This document shows positions 1 through 11,760 of a stretch of DNA of 64,000 nucleotides, one piece after another; position 1 is the stretch's first letter; the number at the start of each line of letters is the position of its first letter. The stretch spans positions 3,162,001 through 3,226,000 of the forward strand of contig JBANDB010000010.1 of assembly GCA_037576215.1 (NCBI GenBank), written 5' to 3'. A program made the translations under genes and the position numbers. The notes below the pieces were generated by a model. It saw only the letters and a program-made list of their open reading frames with translations. It was not told the origin of the DNA and searched no databases. Source of the DNA: Armillaria gallica. Its lineage: Eukaryota; Basidiomycota; Agaricomycetes; Agaricales; Physalacriaceae.

Positions 1-2413
1 CACATAGAGGCTTCATTTTTCCCCCTGAAATTCTGGGGATTCCCTAGCACTGATTTCATATCTTGGCCCTCGAAGTATTTAGTTGTGCGCCAGGTACCGA
101 GGCTAGTCATCACGGATCTGGGTTCAGTCAATTCTTTGTCACCGGTCGGTTGTGTTGCTGAACACTTAACACAAGTTCATGAGCTGAGAGCATAGCGACA
201 GTCCTTCACTCTGGTAAGAAAGTAGATAAGGTAGATTGCCAACAAGATTAAGTGACGAAGGACGTAACAATGATGTCATCAGCGGAAATGGAAGGAGTGT
301 GACCGATTGTGACGGCCAAGTTGAAATCTTTAACATGAACATTGTCATTTTGCCAAATTGGATCACAAGCTCGAGCCGCTCGTACCTCGCGTCGAGCTTG
401 TGCCGGGCCAAGCTATAAGCAGAGTGTAGTGGCGCGCTTTGTTTTGTTTTAGTTGTACAACAGTCGCTCGCCGTGCTTCGCGGCGCCAATAGAATCGCTC
501 CATTCCTCGTCCTCAACCTCATCTCGCAGTCCTCGTAATTTCGCGACCCTCCCACCTGCACCCTTGATATTGGATATTTGTTCGGGTTCGTTTGTCTGTC
601 GCTTCACGCATCTCGCTGTCGGCCAGTCGAGAACTTCCCGAACACCTGGGTCTCCCGCTTCTTCAGTTGGTGACACTTGGTCACCCTTCCCGACTTTCCT
701 CACTTTCGGAAGTTGTCTCCTTCATAAGCGGGATACTCACCCCCAAACCCCCAAGATACAAAGTATCTTGGTTCTCTCTCAGATCACTCTCCTTGATTCT
801 AGTGATCTCAGCCACGTATATACGCGGTCTTAGCTTGGTGTTTCTTTCGACTAACAACAGGCATCCGCCAGCCGCGGTTGGGTCAGAACTTGTATGATCA
901 AAGCTGCCTCTGGACCTCCTTGACTATCATTGCCATCACTGTGGCGTCTAATTCTAGTTGCTCCTCGTGAACCAGTTCCAATTGCTTCGATCACGGCTAT
1001 ATAGTAACACCTGTTCGGCGGACTACGATGTGGGTCCTAATCACTCGGCTACGGGCGATGCTTTATGACTAAAGCGCACACACGCTCTCTCGGCCGTTAT
1101 GCGTCCTACTCGTTACAATGACCCGGAATCAAGTCCGTATCACTCTACTTGCTGTCTTGCCCTGCCTCGGGAGCTGTAATAGAGCTCTACCTGGCATTGC
1201 CTTCTCCTCTGCAGCCGTCTTCAATGACATCGTGGGGACACTATTCGAATCTGTACCGGATTGGAATCGAGGTTAGTCTAGAAAAATAACACCGTTTCTC
1301 CTCGCATTGTTCGTCTTCAGCCTCATTGGGAATCTTCTCACCATCAACGTAGGTGCTGGTCGCCGAGATGGTGAGAGTGCACTCATGATAGTACAACTAA
1401 GTCATCGTAAGAGCAATGGATCAGTCGACGTACTAAGTAGCGGTGGATGACGACCCGTATCCCTGTTTTTTGCGTAAAGAAGGTTCCAGTTATCTTACTG
1501 AATCGCCCTCCTCGCACCACTATCTTCGGCCAGAAGGCTAATCTTCTCGATGTCATATCTATCAACCAAGGTCATTCTCATGGAATTTTCAAACCTAGAA
1601 AGCTCCGTGAGTAAGGGAAGTTGATCAGTTCTTCGTGTTAAGTCCCACTATGGCCTATATCGACATCTGTCATATCTCTCAGCTTCCGTCGTTAAACTTT
1701 CCTGTCTAGGCCGCGTTTTTTTAGATTCGTCAAAATACTTTAGTCCGGATCTCAAAGCGACGGCTTCTCCATCTATCTGCTAGATTGTCGCTTTATTCTT
1801 CTACCTGAAACTTGAAGCCTGGTGTACGACAGCCTAGAACTTCGTAATCCTTCCTCGAGCTCGTCTGGGCGGGACCTGTTTCAACTGCGACCAATCGGGG
1901 GCGTTCCACGTGCTACTGGTGGAAACGACCACAGTTCTTGATCTCCGTCATTAGGCGCCCTGCAACATAAAACATGGTTGGCCTTCACTGTTGTGGTGTT
2001 CAACGCTCGTTTTGTGTAGCATGTCACGCATTCAATGGACTTGTGCATTTCGTGACAGTCTGGGAGTCGGATACACTTGGTGTGAATGATCATCGATCAT
2101 TGCGCGTGATAAGGGCTCTCAGGCTCTCCTTCTTAACCGGATATCTATCACGCTGTTGCTTGCCTCCGGAGATATACTTGTGCCTTACAATAAAGAAAAA
2201 GCAAGCAGTACTGTAGCCACATTTTTACTGTGAGAAGTCTTGGCAATGAGAGCATCGTAACTTTTCAATACCTGGTTGATGACTCCCGGGTGACTTCATC
2301 CGACGCCGTCCCCGTGCCTTCCATATCATTCGAGTTCGAGCTCAGTTCCATGGCCCGTTTTCTCCAGATTAATCAAAGTATTTAAGCTATCGTGTCGCGT
2401 CGGTTTAGTTAGC

Positions 2414-2830
2414 ACTTACCCCCACGAACTGTTTCCACTATGAACGTCTTTCCAGTACACACACTCGTCATTCACAATGCGTCGATACTACTCACTTCTC
2501 TAGGCTGGTTCACGCGTCTCGTTCTTCGACTCGAACGGTCAACTGTTAACCGGAGTCGTACGATCCACGAGTCGTTTGTCGTATGTTAGTAACCCTTTGT
2601 TTCGAAGACTTTGGAGTGGAATGATGCAACTGACATCTTCGAAACAAAGGGTTACTAACATACGACAAACGACTCGTAGACCGTACGACTCCGGTCAAAA
2701 GTTGACCGTTCGAGTCGAAGAACGAGACGCGTGAACCAGCCTAGAGAAGTGAGTAGTATCGACGTGCTGTGAATGACGAGTGGGTGTACTGGAAAGACGT
2801 TCATAGTGGAAACAGTTCGTGGGGGTAAGT
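2414..2830. repeat. Snap-back inverted duplication, arms 193 bp, spacer 31 bp
   Basis: The left arm (2414-2606) is repeated in reverse complement as the right arm (2638-2830), nearly identically. The right arm is absent from intron 2 of the paralogue at 46.2 kb. The extra segment is bounded by TGACATC on both sides (2631-2637 and 2830-2836), which suggests a template-switch or fold-back event using this short homology. The arms cover the leader, exon 1, intron 1, exon 2 and the donor of intron 2 of micro-gene copy a, so a transcript would fold into a very long hairpin. Confidence 0.85.
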
Positions 2831-2980
2831 GACATCAACATATTCAGGGTACGCAATTGGTTCTCGTCAAGCGTGATAATGGGGAGACCGTAATCTTGCC
2901 GTGAGAATCCCGTTATATGTTTTTAGTGCCCAACCTCTTACGAGCGTATACCTACAAGCGTGTTTACCATCAACGTCTAA
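2440..2980 (+). pseudogene. Micro-gene copy a (broken): four-exon family of about 59 residues
   Basis: This is a decayed member of the micro-gene family described at 46208-46550. Exon 1 is 2440-2454 (MNVFP). Intron 1 is 2455-2503 (GTACAC...CTCTAG). Exon 2 is 2504-2584 (starts AGSRVSFFDSNG, ends STSRLSY). Exon 3 is 2848-2900 (GTQLVLVKRDNGETVIL plus two bases). The exon 4 region ends with TAA at 2978-2980. Two defects are visible. Intron 2 has swollen from about 60 to 263 nt because an inverted copy of exons 1-2 lies in it. The intron 3 acceptor, TAG in paralogues, reads TATAC. A TATTTAA box lies at 2379-2385, about 55 bp before the ATG, as in the intact copies. Homology is certain from the sequence; non-function is inferred. 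Confidence 0.8.
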
Positions 2981-4639
2981 TTGGTGACGAGACGAGTGGG
3001 TGGGCGATGGTAGAAAGCGTCTGTAAAAATACCCACGATGTTCTTGATTTGTATGCCAAATGCACCTAGTAGGGTTGGTCAACTAAGAGCCATTAGTAGC
3101 ATAAATATCTGGGTCCGACCCAGGTATTTATGCTACCATTGGCTGTTGATCGTGACTTGAGAGAGAACAGCAAAGGTCCCATACACATATTAGGATCGCG
3201 TCGTGGAAACACTAATCACGAGATCGATGCGTCTTAACCTTGTGTACCGCGTTTATACTTTCTAGAAGAAAGGGTCCAGTCCAGTCACAGAAAGAGCTAA
3301 ATAATTAGCCCTTCGATCACCTCATCTTCGGAGAATCGATGGAACCGTGAATGTGCCTTGTCAGCTGATTATGCACAGCAGGATTCAGGGCTCCAAGGAG
3401 TTCAAGGTTGATATTGCGTCAGAGACAGAATCAATGCTGACGATGCATCTTACTAATTATGCGCAGTACATAGCGCCAAACCGCCCTTCCTATGCGCTCA
3501 ATAGTTACTCTCATAGTGAAGACATCATGTCATAAATCACAAAAATAAGCGCAGTGAATGAACTGAGGGATGTGGGATGCCGTCTCTTGTGTCTGAAGCT
3601 GGTGGTAATCTTAGGAGCGCCAACTCAAAGGAACAATAGCAAGGATTTAAGGTTGTCTTCGCGTGAAGGAATGCTAGCCGTATTAGCGGTAGCACTGGAT
3701 AACCGTCCTCCCTGAATTCGTGTTAGCCATGCGACTCAAAGTCCTGCGGACAATAAATATTATGTCCCTTTGATGGCCCAGACCCTGACAGCGCCTTGAG
3801 ATGCACGTGCCTGTCACAGATAATCCTGCAAAACACGACATTTCCGACGCCTCTTGGCCTTCAAGCCAATAGGGGGATTCTTAGAAAACAAGGGCCGCCA
3901 TCCATCCAAGCACGACGCGGGAGAAAGGAACAGTAGGTAAAACATCACACCTCCAGAACTTTTGTCGTCACTTTAAGGTTGTTCAGAGACGACGTCAGAA
4001 AGACTATCTCCGATGTGGTTCAGTTTTTGGACAAAAGCGGGGATAAATATACTATACCAAGCCCGTTGGGGAGAGGTACGAACATAATGCGGAGAGAGAC
4101 TTCGTTTCCGGCGGCCAGGTCAAGGGACCGCAGGACTCAAGGAAGGGGCTTGACGGATACACGATGCAAATCGAGGAAATCAAGCCAGCACGCCCTCCTG
4201 CTTTGGTCTTAACTACTGAGATATGGTTGGATGGGATTCTTTTGGGAGACAATACTTAGCAGCCTAGTCTCTGAAGCGAGCAAAGAAGGGCCCAGGTCTC
4301 TCAGACGTTAGAGGCTGGTAGGATTCTTGGATTCGCGTTCATCACTGGAACACGAGAGAGTAAGGCATTCCCTACCACCAGAGATCTCCAGCAGTCAAAA
4401 AGGGACGGTTCAGAGTTTTCTTGATTATCGCGACAGTGAACAGCAATTACAACGAACAGAATGAAAGTAACGGAGTAGGGATAATTCGTTCTGTATGACA
4501 TGCTAATTGGTGAGGAGGTCGACTGGTGTAAAGTCCCGATGTGAAAGAACTATGCGTAAAATATCATGATCGGGGGTACGAAGACGACTCCCGGATGAGC
4601 CGTAGTGACCTTTTGGGGTCTTCGCATTGCTATGTTGGC

Positions 4640-4874
4640 GTGCACGTGGGGTCGCAGGCGTGTTTCGAGGTCAGCTGTAAGAAAGGAAATATTGACATCG
4701 TCACGCTGAAATATGAGAACAGAACGCACTTATTCGAGCCTGATCTGTTATAGGGCATGCAAATAGTTCGTATCAGGTGCGAAAATAAAAGGACAGTAAC
4801 CTTACCGTAGCTGATAATCCTTTTTCTTGGTGTTGCTAACCTCGCGTATACGTAGGGCCGCCGGTGTGTTTTGA
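4640..4874 (+). pseudogene. Micro-gene remnants: exon-4 piece, then exons 3-4
   Basis: At about 4650-4690 lies a piece matching exon 4 of the micro-gene family, joined to unrelated repeat sequence exactly as at 31767-31830. Further on, 4754-4806 is an exon 3 preceded by TTATAG (GMQIVRIRCENKRTVTL) and closely matches exon 3 of the intact copy at 50.4 kb. The intron at 4807-4855 ends CGTAG, and exon 4 stops at TGA 4872-4874. Exons 1 and 2 are missing, so this is a truncated copy. Confidence 0.7.
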
Positions 4875-5512
4875 GGTTAGCTGTGGGAAAGGAGAAGTTG
4901 GAATTGTCGCATGGAAATATGAGAACCTAATGAACCCATCGTGGTACCCAAACAGCTTGTTGTTTGGCCCTCTAGTTTTGTGGCGGCAGATACAATAAAT
5001 GTAGTTGAGCGACGAGACGTGGAGTATGCAGCTGGGCTTCTACCGATCTCTTGTGACAAGATCGGCCGTTGAGTATTTTTAGCAGGAGCAAATGACGAAA
5101 GGAGCTTAGTTCTTCACTTCGTCAGTGTTCCAGCCAAGCTCCGGCCATAAAATCCCAAAAGGAGAGAATCGAAGGTGAGTATCATTGGATATATCTGTAA
5201 GGAGAGCCGGTACGATGAAGCAGTATTTAATGAAAGTTTACATGAGAAGTAAGCCAAAAGCGACAGAGGACTTGAAAGCGGAACCTCGTTATCGGCTGCC
5301 ATGCTCAAAGCTGACTGACTGAGCGTTCCGCTGGTCCAAAGGAACGCTGCATACCAGTAAACTCCTGGATCCATGACATCAATAAGGCAGCGAAGCTTTG
5401 CTCATATTGCGCCACATACCACTGCAAGTCTAAAGACATAACTCCTGTCAGCGCACTGAGAATTTAGCTTGATGGTTACGACATAGACTTCAGAATAAGA
5501 AGGATAACAGAG

Positions 5513-5760
5513 TACCGAGGCTAGTCATTACGAATCTGGGTTCAGTCAATTCTTTGCCACCGGTCGGTTGTGTTACTGAGCATTTAACATCAGCTCATGA
5601 GCTGAGACGATAGCGACAGTCCTTCGCTCTGGCAAGAAAGTAAATAAGGTAGATTACCAACAAGATTACTGACGAAAGACGTAACAGGTGGAAAATAAGG
5701 GTATGACAAATGATGCGATCAGCGAAAATGGAAGGAGTGTGAAGGGATGGAAGATCTTGT
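5513..5760 (+). repeat. Second copy of the block start (tandem period about 5.4 kb)
   Basis: The stretch matches 91-330 closely: it shares the run beginning GTACCGAGGCTAGTCAT, the CACCGGTCGGTTGTGTT segment and the GGAAGGAGTGTGA segment. The distance between the two copies is about 5.4 kb, and a similar period is seen between block B and block C. After about 5760 similarity to block A fades. Confidence 0.75.
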
Positions 5761-8720
5761 ACCAATATGTCGGATCAACGAGCTCACAGGAACCAGCTAG
5801 TGTAGAAATATACATCAGAAGGAGCAATAACGCCACCGCGGGAAAACGCACTGTATTGAGAAGCACAATTTCATCAACGAGCGATCGTTGCTTCTTGTAC
5901 AAGGCGGAAGCCCCCATGCAGGGGACATCCAGGAGGGAGGGTTTAGTGAACGATACGCGCTCTGCAATGCGAATTCAACGAGATGTGAATTATTTGAATA
6001 TGTAAACGGAACGTACACTGGCCTCTCCCGTATATGATCCTGCTAGGTATTCTTCTTCTTCAAGAGAAGGCGAGGTGCGGCCAGTCAGCGTGCTAAACTG
6101 GAAGTGTGCTTGTGGTGTAATGCGGGCGTCGATGAATCGTTTGAACTTCATCGCGAGGTCTTGGCTAGAAGAGCAAGACGTATAACATGCGCCTGCTCTG
6201 AATCATTCGGAGAAGGTATTTAAATCAGTGTCGCGTAAATCAAATGACCAAAATAAGTACCGACCCCACAGGATATTTCGTCTATGAATGTTTTATAGTT
6301 ACGTTCTCGGGGTATGTTCAATAGCTCACCAAGTACCACGTCGTCTTCCTAGATAGGTTGGGAAGTTGTTCTTTACGACTGGGCTGACGTCTCGCAGGAG
6401 GCGTCGTCGAGACCACCAGTCGCACGGTAAAGGCACATCTGCAGGAAAAGCAGCGTCCAAACAGAACCAGGACTAGAAAACTGTGTTTTTCTAATTCTGG
6501 CTATCTGGTTTGGTATGCGCGTTGAAGTATCTAGCGATAATCCCTGGTCAGTAAACCAGACAATAGAAAAGCAAGTTCATCACCTCGCCGACGACGGTCA
6601 TTTCTGAATTCAGCCTGACGCGTGTCGTTTGAACCGTGGGGCCGTTTACCAATGGAGGTCTTGATATAAGCGGATCTGTATCGTGCACGTCAGCACAGAT
6701 TTGCACCGAGGCGAAGTAAAGGAGAGTAATTCAGAGATCTGGGTGGAAAAATAATCTCATCGAGTTTACGATACCTTCTGAAGTGACACAGATGATATGA
6801 CATCATGGGAGAAGGGAATTGCCTCAAAATGAAGTTCCTCAGAGATCTAAAACGAACATCGTTAGCTACGTCTGAAGATCTCGGAAAGAGGCGGGGTAAT
6901 CTCAGATTAGAAATTACGGACGCAAAACTTCGCACATCCAGCCCAACGGGGCCGTCCAGTGCAAGGGGAATGTGCGCTTCATCAGACGAGGCTATGTAAG
7001 GAAGGATACTCACGTCGTAACCTTGGAATGAGCAACAGTCATATGAGAAAGGATCCACGACGGGCCACAGCCGCATGCCATGAGAATTCTGAGCTTGAGC
7101 GACAAAGAGCCAATGTTCATGAATCATGCAGAAGCTAACTGTAGAGTCAACGGCCTGTATCTTTGAAAAGAAGCAAATATAGCGCACCTCTGTAGCATTC
7201 GCGTCCTGGCATTCTTCAGAAATGATATTGTAGGAGAGGGGAGCCGTTGACGTAGTATACGACAGAAAATTCAACCGAGCTTAGAGCAACCTGGTTACCG
7301 GACCGGTTATAAGTCGATTTTTGCACGAGCTCGCACACCCATTGTCACTGTTACGTCGACTCAGACCGAGTAAAGATATATATATCCTGATAAAACAAGC
7401 TTCAGTGGGGTATGTCTTGCGAGGATGCTGGCACTCACAGTGCTGTCCTTCTAGGGGCATCTCGATTCTCGATATCCCAAGGTGGCGGAATGGAGACGTT
7501 CGCCGCCATTTCGAAGGTAGCTCAGGCATCGAGGAACTGCGACACGTGTACCAGCGAATCAAACGTCTATGTCCTACTTTCAGTGCGCCACAGGCAGTGA
7601 CCAGTCGCGGTCGTGTAATGGTCGTCGCATGTACGATATCTGGAAGTAAGTGACGTCACAGGAAAACTTCAAACGTGACTATCACGTGAATGTTCAGTGT
7701 GCTACGTCATTGCTGAACAATGACGTAGGGCATTGCAATGATTGTTCTGATTTAGAACTCCCATCACGTCGTGGCGAAAGACTATCTGTACAACAACGGA
7801 ATGGCTATCTGCTTCAGCGTCCATACGCGTGACTGCGGAACTCTTACACGGAGGTGCATTCCACATCTCCCACCGTATTCAAATTCTAACGTGAACGGGA
7901 CCGACTCTGCGCTCATACATGGCTGTCCTATTGGAAATCAATTGGGATCGTAGTAAGCTGTTCTATTGCAGTGTGCCTTCCAATTGCGATATTAAAAATT
8001 TTGGGTAGCTACACAGGAAACTGTGAACACGTCGATTGCAAACAGCAGAGCCGCTGAACACCTGACATACAGGGCCGTTGAACTCGGTGTGAAGTGCCCC
8101 ATCCCTCTCCCTCTCGATGCGGATTTAGACGCTTCAGAACGGGGTATGTGCTCAAAATGACCCGATGTCGGATAAGGACAAATGCTAACGAAGGATTACA
8201 AATATCGGACCTAATGTGTATTCCTAGACTACCTTACATACGACGATCCGGATGTCCTCCCTCGCATCGTCGAATCTTTCAAGCCTGCGCACACCTTGTT
8301 CTATCATTTTGACGGTACGTGTTCCTGTTGAGTCAAGAAAGCGTCGATGTCTAAGTCCTTTCCTGCGAAGACGGAAAACCTCCAAAGTGATGCTGTGTAT
8401 TGACTCACTCGTCCTGTACCTGTTCTCTCCCTCTAATGTTGTATTCCGCATACCTCGCAGCGACTAGGAAGGGTCTCAGTTTCTGTGAAAAAACAGAACA
8501 ACAGAGCAGGTGGGAAATGATATATATCAGAAATAATGTGCTAATCATATCTACCACCCCGAAAACTCAGACGACATAAGTCTACCCAGCGCTCTAATTC
8601 GTTATTCCATGATTGTCATCTGACAGCAACCACAAGAATACTTATGCCATGGCCCATTGTTCAGCGTTAGGCTGTCAACAGGCTATGCATTATAGCAGCA
8701 ACCAGTACAGCCCGGGCCCG
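5761..8720. other. No supported gene; decayed sequence
   Basis: I see no recognisable protein here. A long open frame on the minus strand (about 6690-7274) begins at TTG, has no recognised motif and has no paralogue in the window, so I do not call it. The two structures worth noting are a TGACGTCA palindrome at 7651-7658 and a perfect hairpin at 7702-7728. Confidence 0.5.
7702..7728. repeat. Perfect 11-bp stem hairpin
   Basis: CTACGTCATTG is followed by a five-base loop and its exact complement CAATGACGTAG. The arms contain the TGACGT core and lie 45 bp from a full TGACGTCA palindrome at 7651-7658, the classical site of CREB/ATF-type bZIP factors. No adjacent gene is supported, so a regulatory role is only a guess. 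Confidence 0.5.
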
Positions 8721-8727
8721 GGACGGC

Positions 8728-8734
8728 CTTTAAA
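8728..8734 (+). promoter_or_regulatory. TATA-like box before the membrane protein gene
   Basis: The TTTAAAA stretch lies about 75 bp upstream of the ATG at 8807, a plausible TATA position for a fungal promoter with a short leader. It is a sequence match only. Confidence 0.3.
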
Positions 8735-8806
8735 ATCCACTAAAGATGCTCGTGGCTCGACATCTGTCTTTCTTTGAACTCCCCAATTTTTGTAAAATAT
8801 TCCTCC

Positions 8807-9778
8807 ATGTTCGACACTTCCAATATCACCCTCCAAGCTGCCGGGTTTATCGCTCTTGCAGACGTCCCCCCAGTCATCGTCCGGACGGCTCTTCTTGGAA
8901 CCGCTTCGTATTCTGACGCTCTAGTCATCGCACCAGGCATGCACCACCAGCAAGCCGCGAGCGAGATTAATTGTGGAGAATTCCCCATCACCGGCGCTAT
9001 GACCACCGGATACATCTTCCGCATCGAAAATCCTGCTACCGTGCATTATCTACAAACCATTGGCGTTACGGGCCACCTCGTCACCGCCCTCGTCTACCCA
9101 CGCAATAATATATTCAAAGAGAACACTCCACTCCAGTCCTTCTTCGAAGCTGGTGTTCCCGCCAGTCTGGTGTACACGCTCTGCCCGGTACTGACGATTA
9201 TGGTCGCAGTCTCGCTGGCTCGTATCCGAGATTGGTGGTGCCTGGGAGTTATGGGAGGATTTGTGGTGTCGAGGCTCATCAATGTGGTCGTCATCAAGCG
9301 GAGGGAAGAAAGAGGGTGGAAAGGCCAGAAAGAACCAGGCGTGCAGGGCGATCTGTTCATACTGCTTTGTCATGATCGTTGGGTACGATTGCAGGGCGCC
9401 GTCGACGATCTCAAAACCGTGGCATCGGGTCAGTGGCTGCGAGATATGACCGCGATAGAGAGCTTCGCCGTCACATGTGCGACGATGTTGGTCTACGTAT
9501 CCGCTGCTCTTGCTTTCAATGCCTCGACGGTCGGAAGCATACTTATAGCGTCCTTGCTTCTGTCTACGGCCGCTTTGTTGACTCTGTGCAACTCATCGAC
9601 TCGATATCTGCAGATTTGTGATCGAATTATTCGGAGAGTAGGGGCACCGAAGAAGTACGAGCGGAGGTTGGCGTTGGCTAATGAGCTGATTGCTGAGATG
9701 GGCGGTCGGAATGATTGGGCCATCGGTATGGGTTTAGTACTTCCTAAATCTGGTGAGGCAGGGGTGGTTAATGTTTGA
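8807..9778 (+). CDS. Multi-span membrane protein of unknown function (323 aa)
   Basis: This is a single-exon gene ending TGA at 9776-9778. The open frame extends upstream only through a TTG, so I place the start at ATG 8807 (MFDTSNITLQ). I do not recognise a named domain. Hydrophobic segments are visible at about residues 124-143 (SLVYTLCPVLTIMVAVS), 147-165 (WWCLGVMGGFVVSRL) and 227-268 (two adjacent spans around LLVYVSAALAF and SILIASLLLSTAALLTL), giving roughly four membrane spans. Between the second and third lies a basic loop (KRREERGWKGQK). The C-terminal 50 residues are charged and probably cytosolic. G+C is higher than in the repeats, with normal codon use. A short intergenic region separates it from the nucleotidyltransferase-like genes on the same strand. 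Confidence 0.8.
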   Translation: MFDTSNITLQAAGFIALADVPPVIVRTALLGTASYSDALVIAPGMHHQQAASEINCGEFPITGAMTTGYIFRIENPATVHYLQTIGVTGHLVTALVYPRNNIFKENTPLQSFFEAGVPASLVYTLCPVLTIMVAVSLARIRDWWCLGVMGGFVVSRLINVVVIKRREERGWKGQKEPGVQGDLFILLCHDRWVRLQGAVDDLKTVASGQWLRDMTAIESFAVTCATMLVYVSAALAFNASTVGSILIASLLLSTAALLTLCNSSTRYLQICDRIIRRVGAPKKYERRLALANELIAEMGGRNDWAIGMGLVLPKSGEAGVVNV

Positions 9779-10138
9779 GAGGTGTATGTCTGTTTTATTT
9801 CCTGCTGCTGTATTAGTCTGGTGATTGTTGGTGTAGTTCGCAGCATGGAGCCCCCTCTTGAAATATTTTATCTGCCGTATTTAAAAGAGGCAACAGAGGC
9901 TGGCACTGGCAGGATTCCTCCGAGATAGGGTGTAGTAGAGCTATAGACGGAACACCACTGGTTTCAGAACTAGTGTATGAGCATCTGAGAATTCCACTTT
10001 TTTACAGGGCTTAATTCAGCGAGCCCAATATTTTAAACCGAAGATCGGCTGGTGCCGCAATTGACTCCGAGTCTTCTTTCCTTGTATCGGCCACCATCTC
10101 TTGGTCTCTTCGACTCGTTCTCCGATACAGCCACCCCT
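9779..10138. other. Intergenic region between membrane protein and first NTase-like gene
   Basis: No gene is seen. The segment 10040-10138 is conserved with 12260-12364 upstream of the second paralogue, so it is part of the duplicated unit and probably promoter or 5' leader. A reading frame without ATG runs through it in both copies, so a longer N-terminus through an unseen upstream exon cannot be excluded. Confidence 0.5.
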
Positions 10139-11760
10139 ATGGGCAGAAAGAATGCTAGATTTAGGGCGACTGTCATTCATAAAGCTGCTAAAGTAGCGCA
10201 AGCTCACTTTAGACGCTGGGGAGTTTCCTCAGCTGTTGGTGCTGATCTGGTCTGGTATCTCCTGCTAGATTCGCCTAGCGCTATAAAGGAGGCAAGTGTG
10301 CATTTAATTCTACAAAAGGCTATAAGCCGCAGGTCTCATTTATCTTTGACTTTAGTGGAAACTGGATATTTATATCCAGAAGTACCAAGGATCCGTACTT
10401 TCACTGGCGCAGCGCTTAGCAGCGATCGACTCCAGATTTTCCATCTCGAGAAAGACACCAACCGTGATGTTATACACCCACGACGTGCTTCACGATGGTT
10501 CTCCGCTCAAAAAACGGTCTTGCGATATCATTCTCATCGATGCCATGTGGCCGCTCAGCACCATGATAAAAGATGTTGCGTGTTTTCCATTCAAGCAGCT
10601 TCTTTTCCTGCGCATGAGGGTGTATCCAACTATACCTTCAGCCGCCGAACTTGAACACCAGATGTTGAAAGATGTCGCCGCTTCGAAAGCCTACCTGGCC
10701 TCTAAGACATCAATACGGTCAGCCTCATGCGGGGTTCGAGCAATGGACGAAGCCGAATTTGATGCTCTTTTCGAGAGTTTATGTACCACAGTCCCCGACG
10801 CGGAAGACACTTTTTATAACCTTGAAATTTATAGGTTGAGTTCAATGGAGGAAATACCGAAGCTCGCTATGAATAACCTGAAGATAGCTTATCATGGAGT
10901 TCACGGGCGGGACACAAGGCCCCAGTCTTCTTCTGGCTTGTCCTTCCCGAATATAGCTAGTACTATACTAGCAGTCGGGTCTCGGGCCTCGACCCCAGAG
11001 ACGTCTCTGGCTGGTCCGGTGATTCCAACGCGAGGATATCGGGCTGTGGTATTTCGTGCCGCGAAAGAAGTAACTCGCATCTTGCAACAAGAGCAATACA
11101 CATGTGCGATCTTGGGGAGTACGGCTTGTTATCTCTACGGAAATGGACGCTTGCCAAATGTAAGATCGGCTGCGCTTTTGCTACAGTATATACATGCTAA
11201 TGAGCCAACAGGACGTCGATATTCTGATATCGTCGCATTTCTGCGATCCTGAGCGGCTGAAGGAGTTACTTGTTACTACGAACCCGAATCGTTTCTATCT
11301 TGTGGATGCCAAAACACCCGGAGCTACGTGGAAGGTGCTGTGGTATCGTGATCGTGGTGTGGATGGGAAGTTCGACAAAACAAAGGTCGATATCCTGACA
11401 CCGGGAGTATTACATCTTCCGATGATATTTTCCGAGGCTATCGTCGAAAAGCAGGGACTACCGGTCATTCCCATGTCAATCCTGCTGTTGCACAAACTCC
11501 AGGGATGGAGGGATAATATGGAATCTTCGGAGATGCGACTTTGGAGCAAGCATGATGCGGACGTCGGAGATATATGTTCGTTGTTGAGGATCCTGTTCGT
11601 GGATATGAGTGAAGAGGAGAAGAAAAACTCCATGCATTGGAAACAGTTTGCATTGGAACGATTTGATGAAGAATTCCGAGATGCAACAGAGGCCCGGGTG
11701 GCGTTGTTTTGTAGGCAATATCCGGCGCACCGCGATATGTGGCAGAAGCTCGGCTGGTAG
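10139..11760 (+). CDS. Nucleotidyltransferase-fold protein, paralogue 1 (501 aa, three exons)
   Basis: Exons are 10139-10291, 10356-11159 and 11212-11760, supported by the second copy at 12365. The C-terminal domain has the nucleotidyltransferase signature: G305-S306 in AILGSTACYLYG, D320 and D322 in DVDILIS directly after intron 2, and a third acidic residue D379 in KVDIL, followed by the conserved PVIPMSILLLHKLQGW segment. The N-terminal half repeats the same fold in degenerate form: AVGADLVWYLL stands for the GS helix, WKLDIYI keeps only one of the two aspartates, and CDIILI stands for the third strand. So an ancestral domain duplicated and one half lost its full metal triad. Fungal families of this type are mostly uncharacterised; substrate is unknown. 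Intron 1 is GC-AG and intron 2 GT-AG (11160-11211, branch-like TGCTAAT). Confidence 0.8.
10292..10355 (+). other. GC-AG intron (64 nt) in NTase paralogue 1
   Basis: Only a GCAAGT donor at 10292 with the CTTTAG acceptor at 10355 joins the exon-1 frame (SAIKE) to WKLDIYIQ in the frame of exon 2. The paralogue at 12518-12580 has the same GCAAGT donor and CTTTAG acceptor. GCAAGT is the known favoured form of non-canonical GC donors. Confidence 0.7.

Larger units (their letters stand above)
1..4745 (+). repeat. Repeat block A (segmental duplication carrying a micro-gene)
   Basis: This block matches, in reverse complement, the sequence at 31.7-33.07 kb followed directly by 45.86-49.07 kb. Examples are 91-330 against 48.75-48.97 kb, 1900-2090 against 47.44-47.60 kb, 2414-2980 against 46.2-46.6 kb and 4240-4520 against 31.9-32.2 kb. 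Divergence is clear, with many substitutions and small indels, so the copies are old. No transposase or reverse transcriptase is recognisable. Apart from the micro-gene copies listed separately, I see no credible coding sequence. The many short open frames are not shared between copies. Confidence 0.85.

Noticed and set aside
6690..7274. 194-codon minus-strand open frame
   Set aside because: It starts at TTG, has no recognisable motif, is not shared with any other repeat copy and includes intron-like signals in the middle.
8774..8806. Longer N-terminus for the membrane protein gene
   Set aside because: The extension begins at TTG; the first ATG at 8807 is the sensible eukaryotic start.
9050..9846. 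Several minus-strand open frames opposite the membrane protein gene
   Set aside because: They are shadows of the high-G+C coding strand with no motif of their own.
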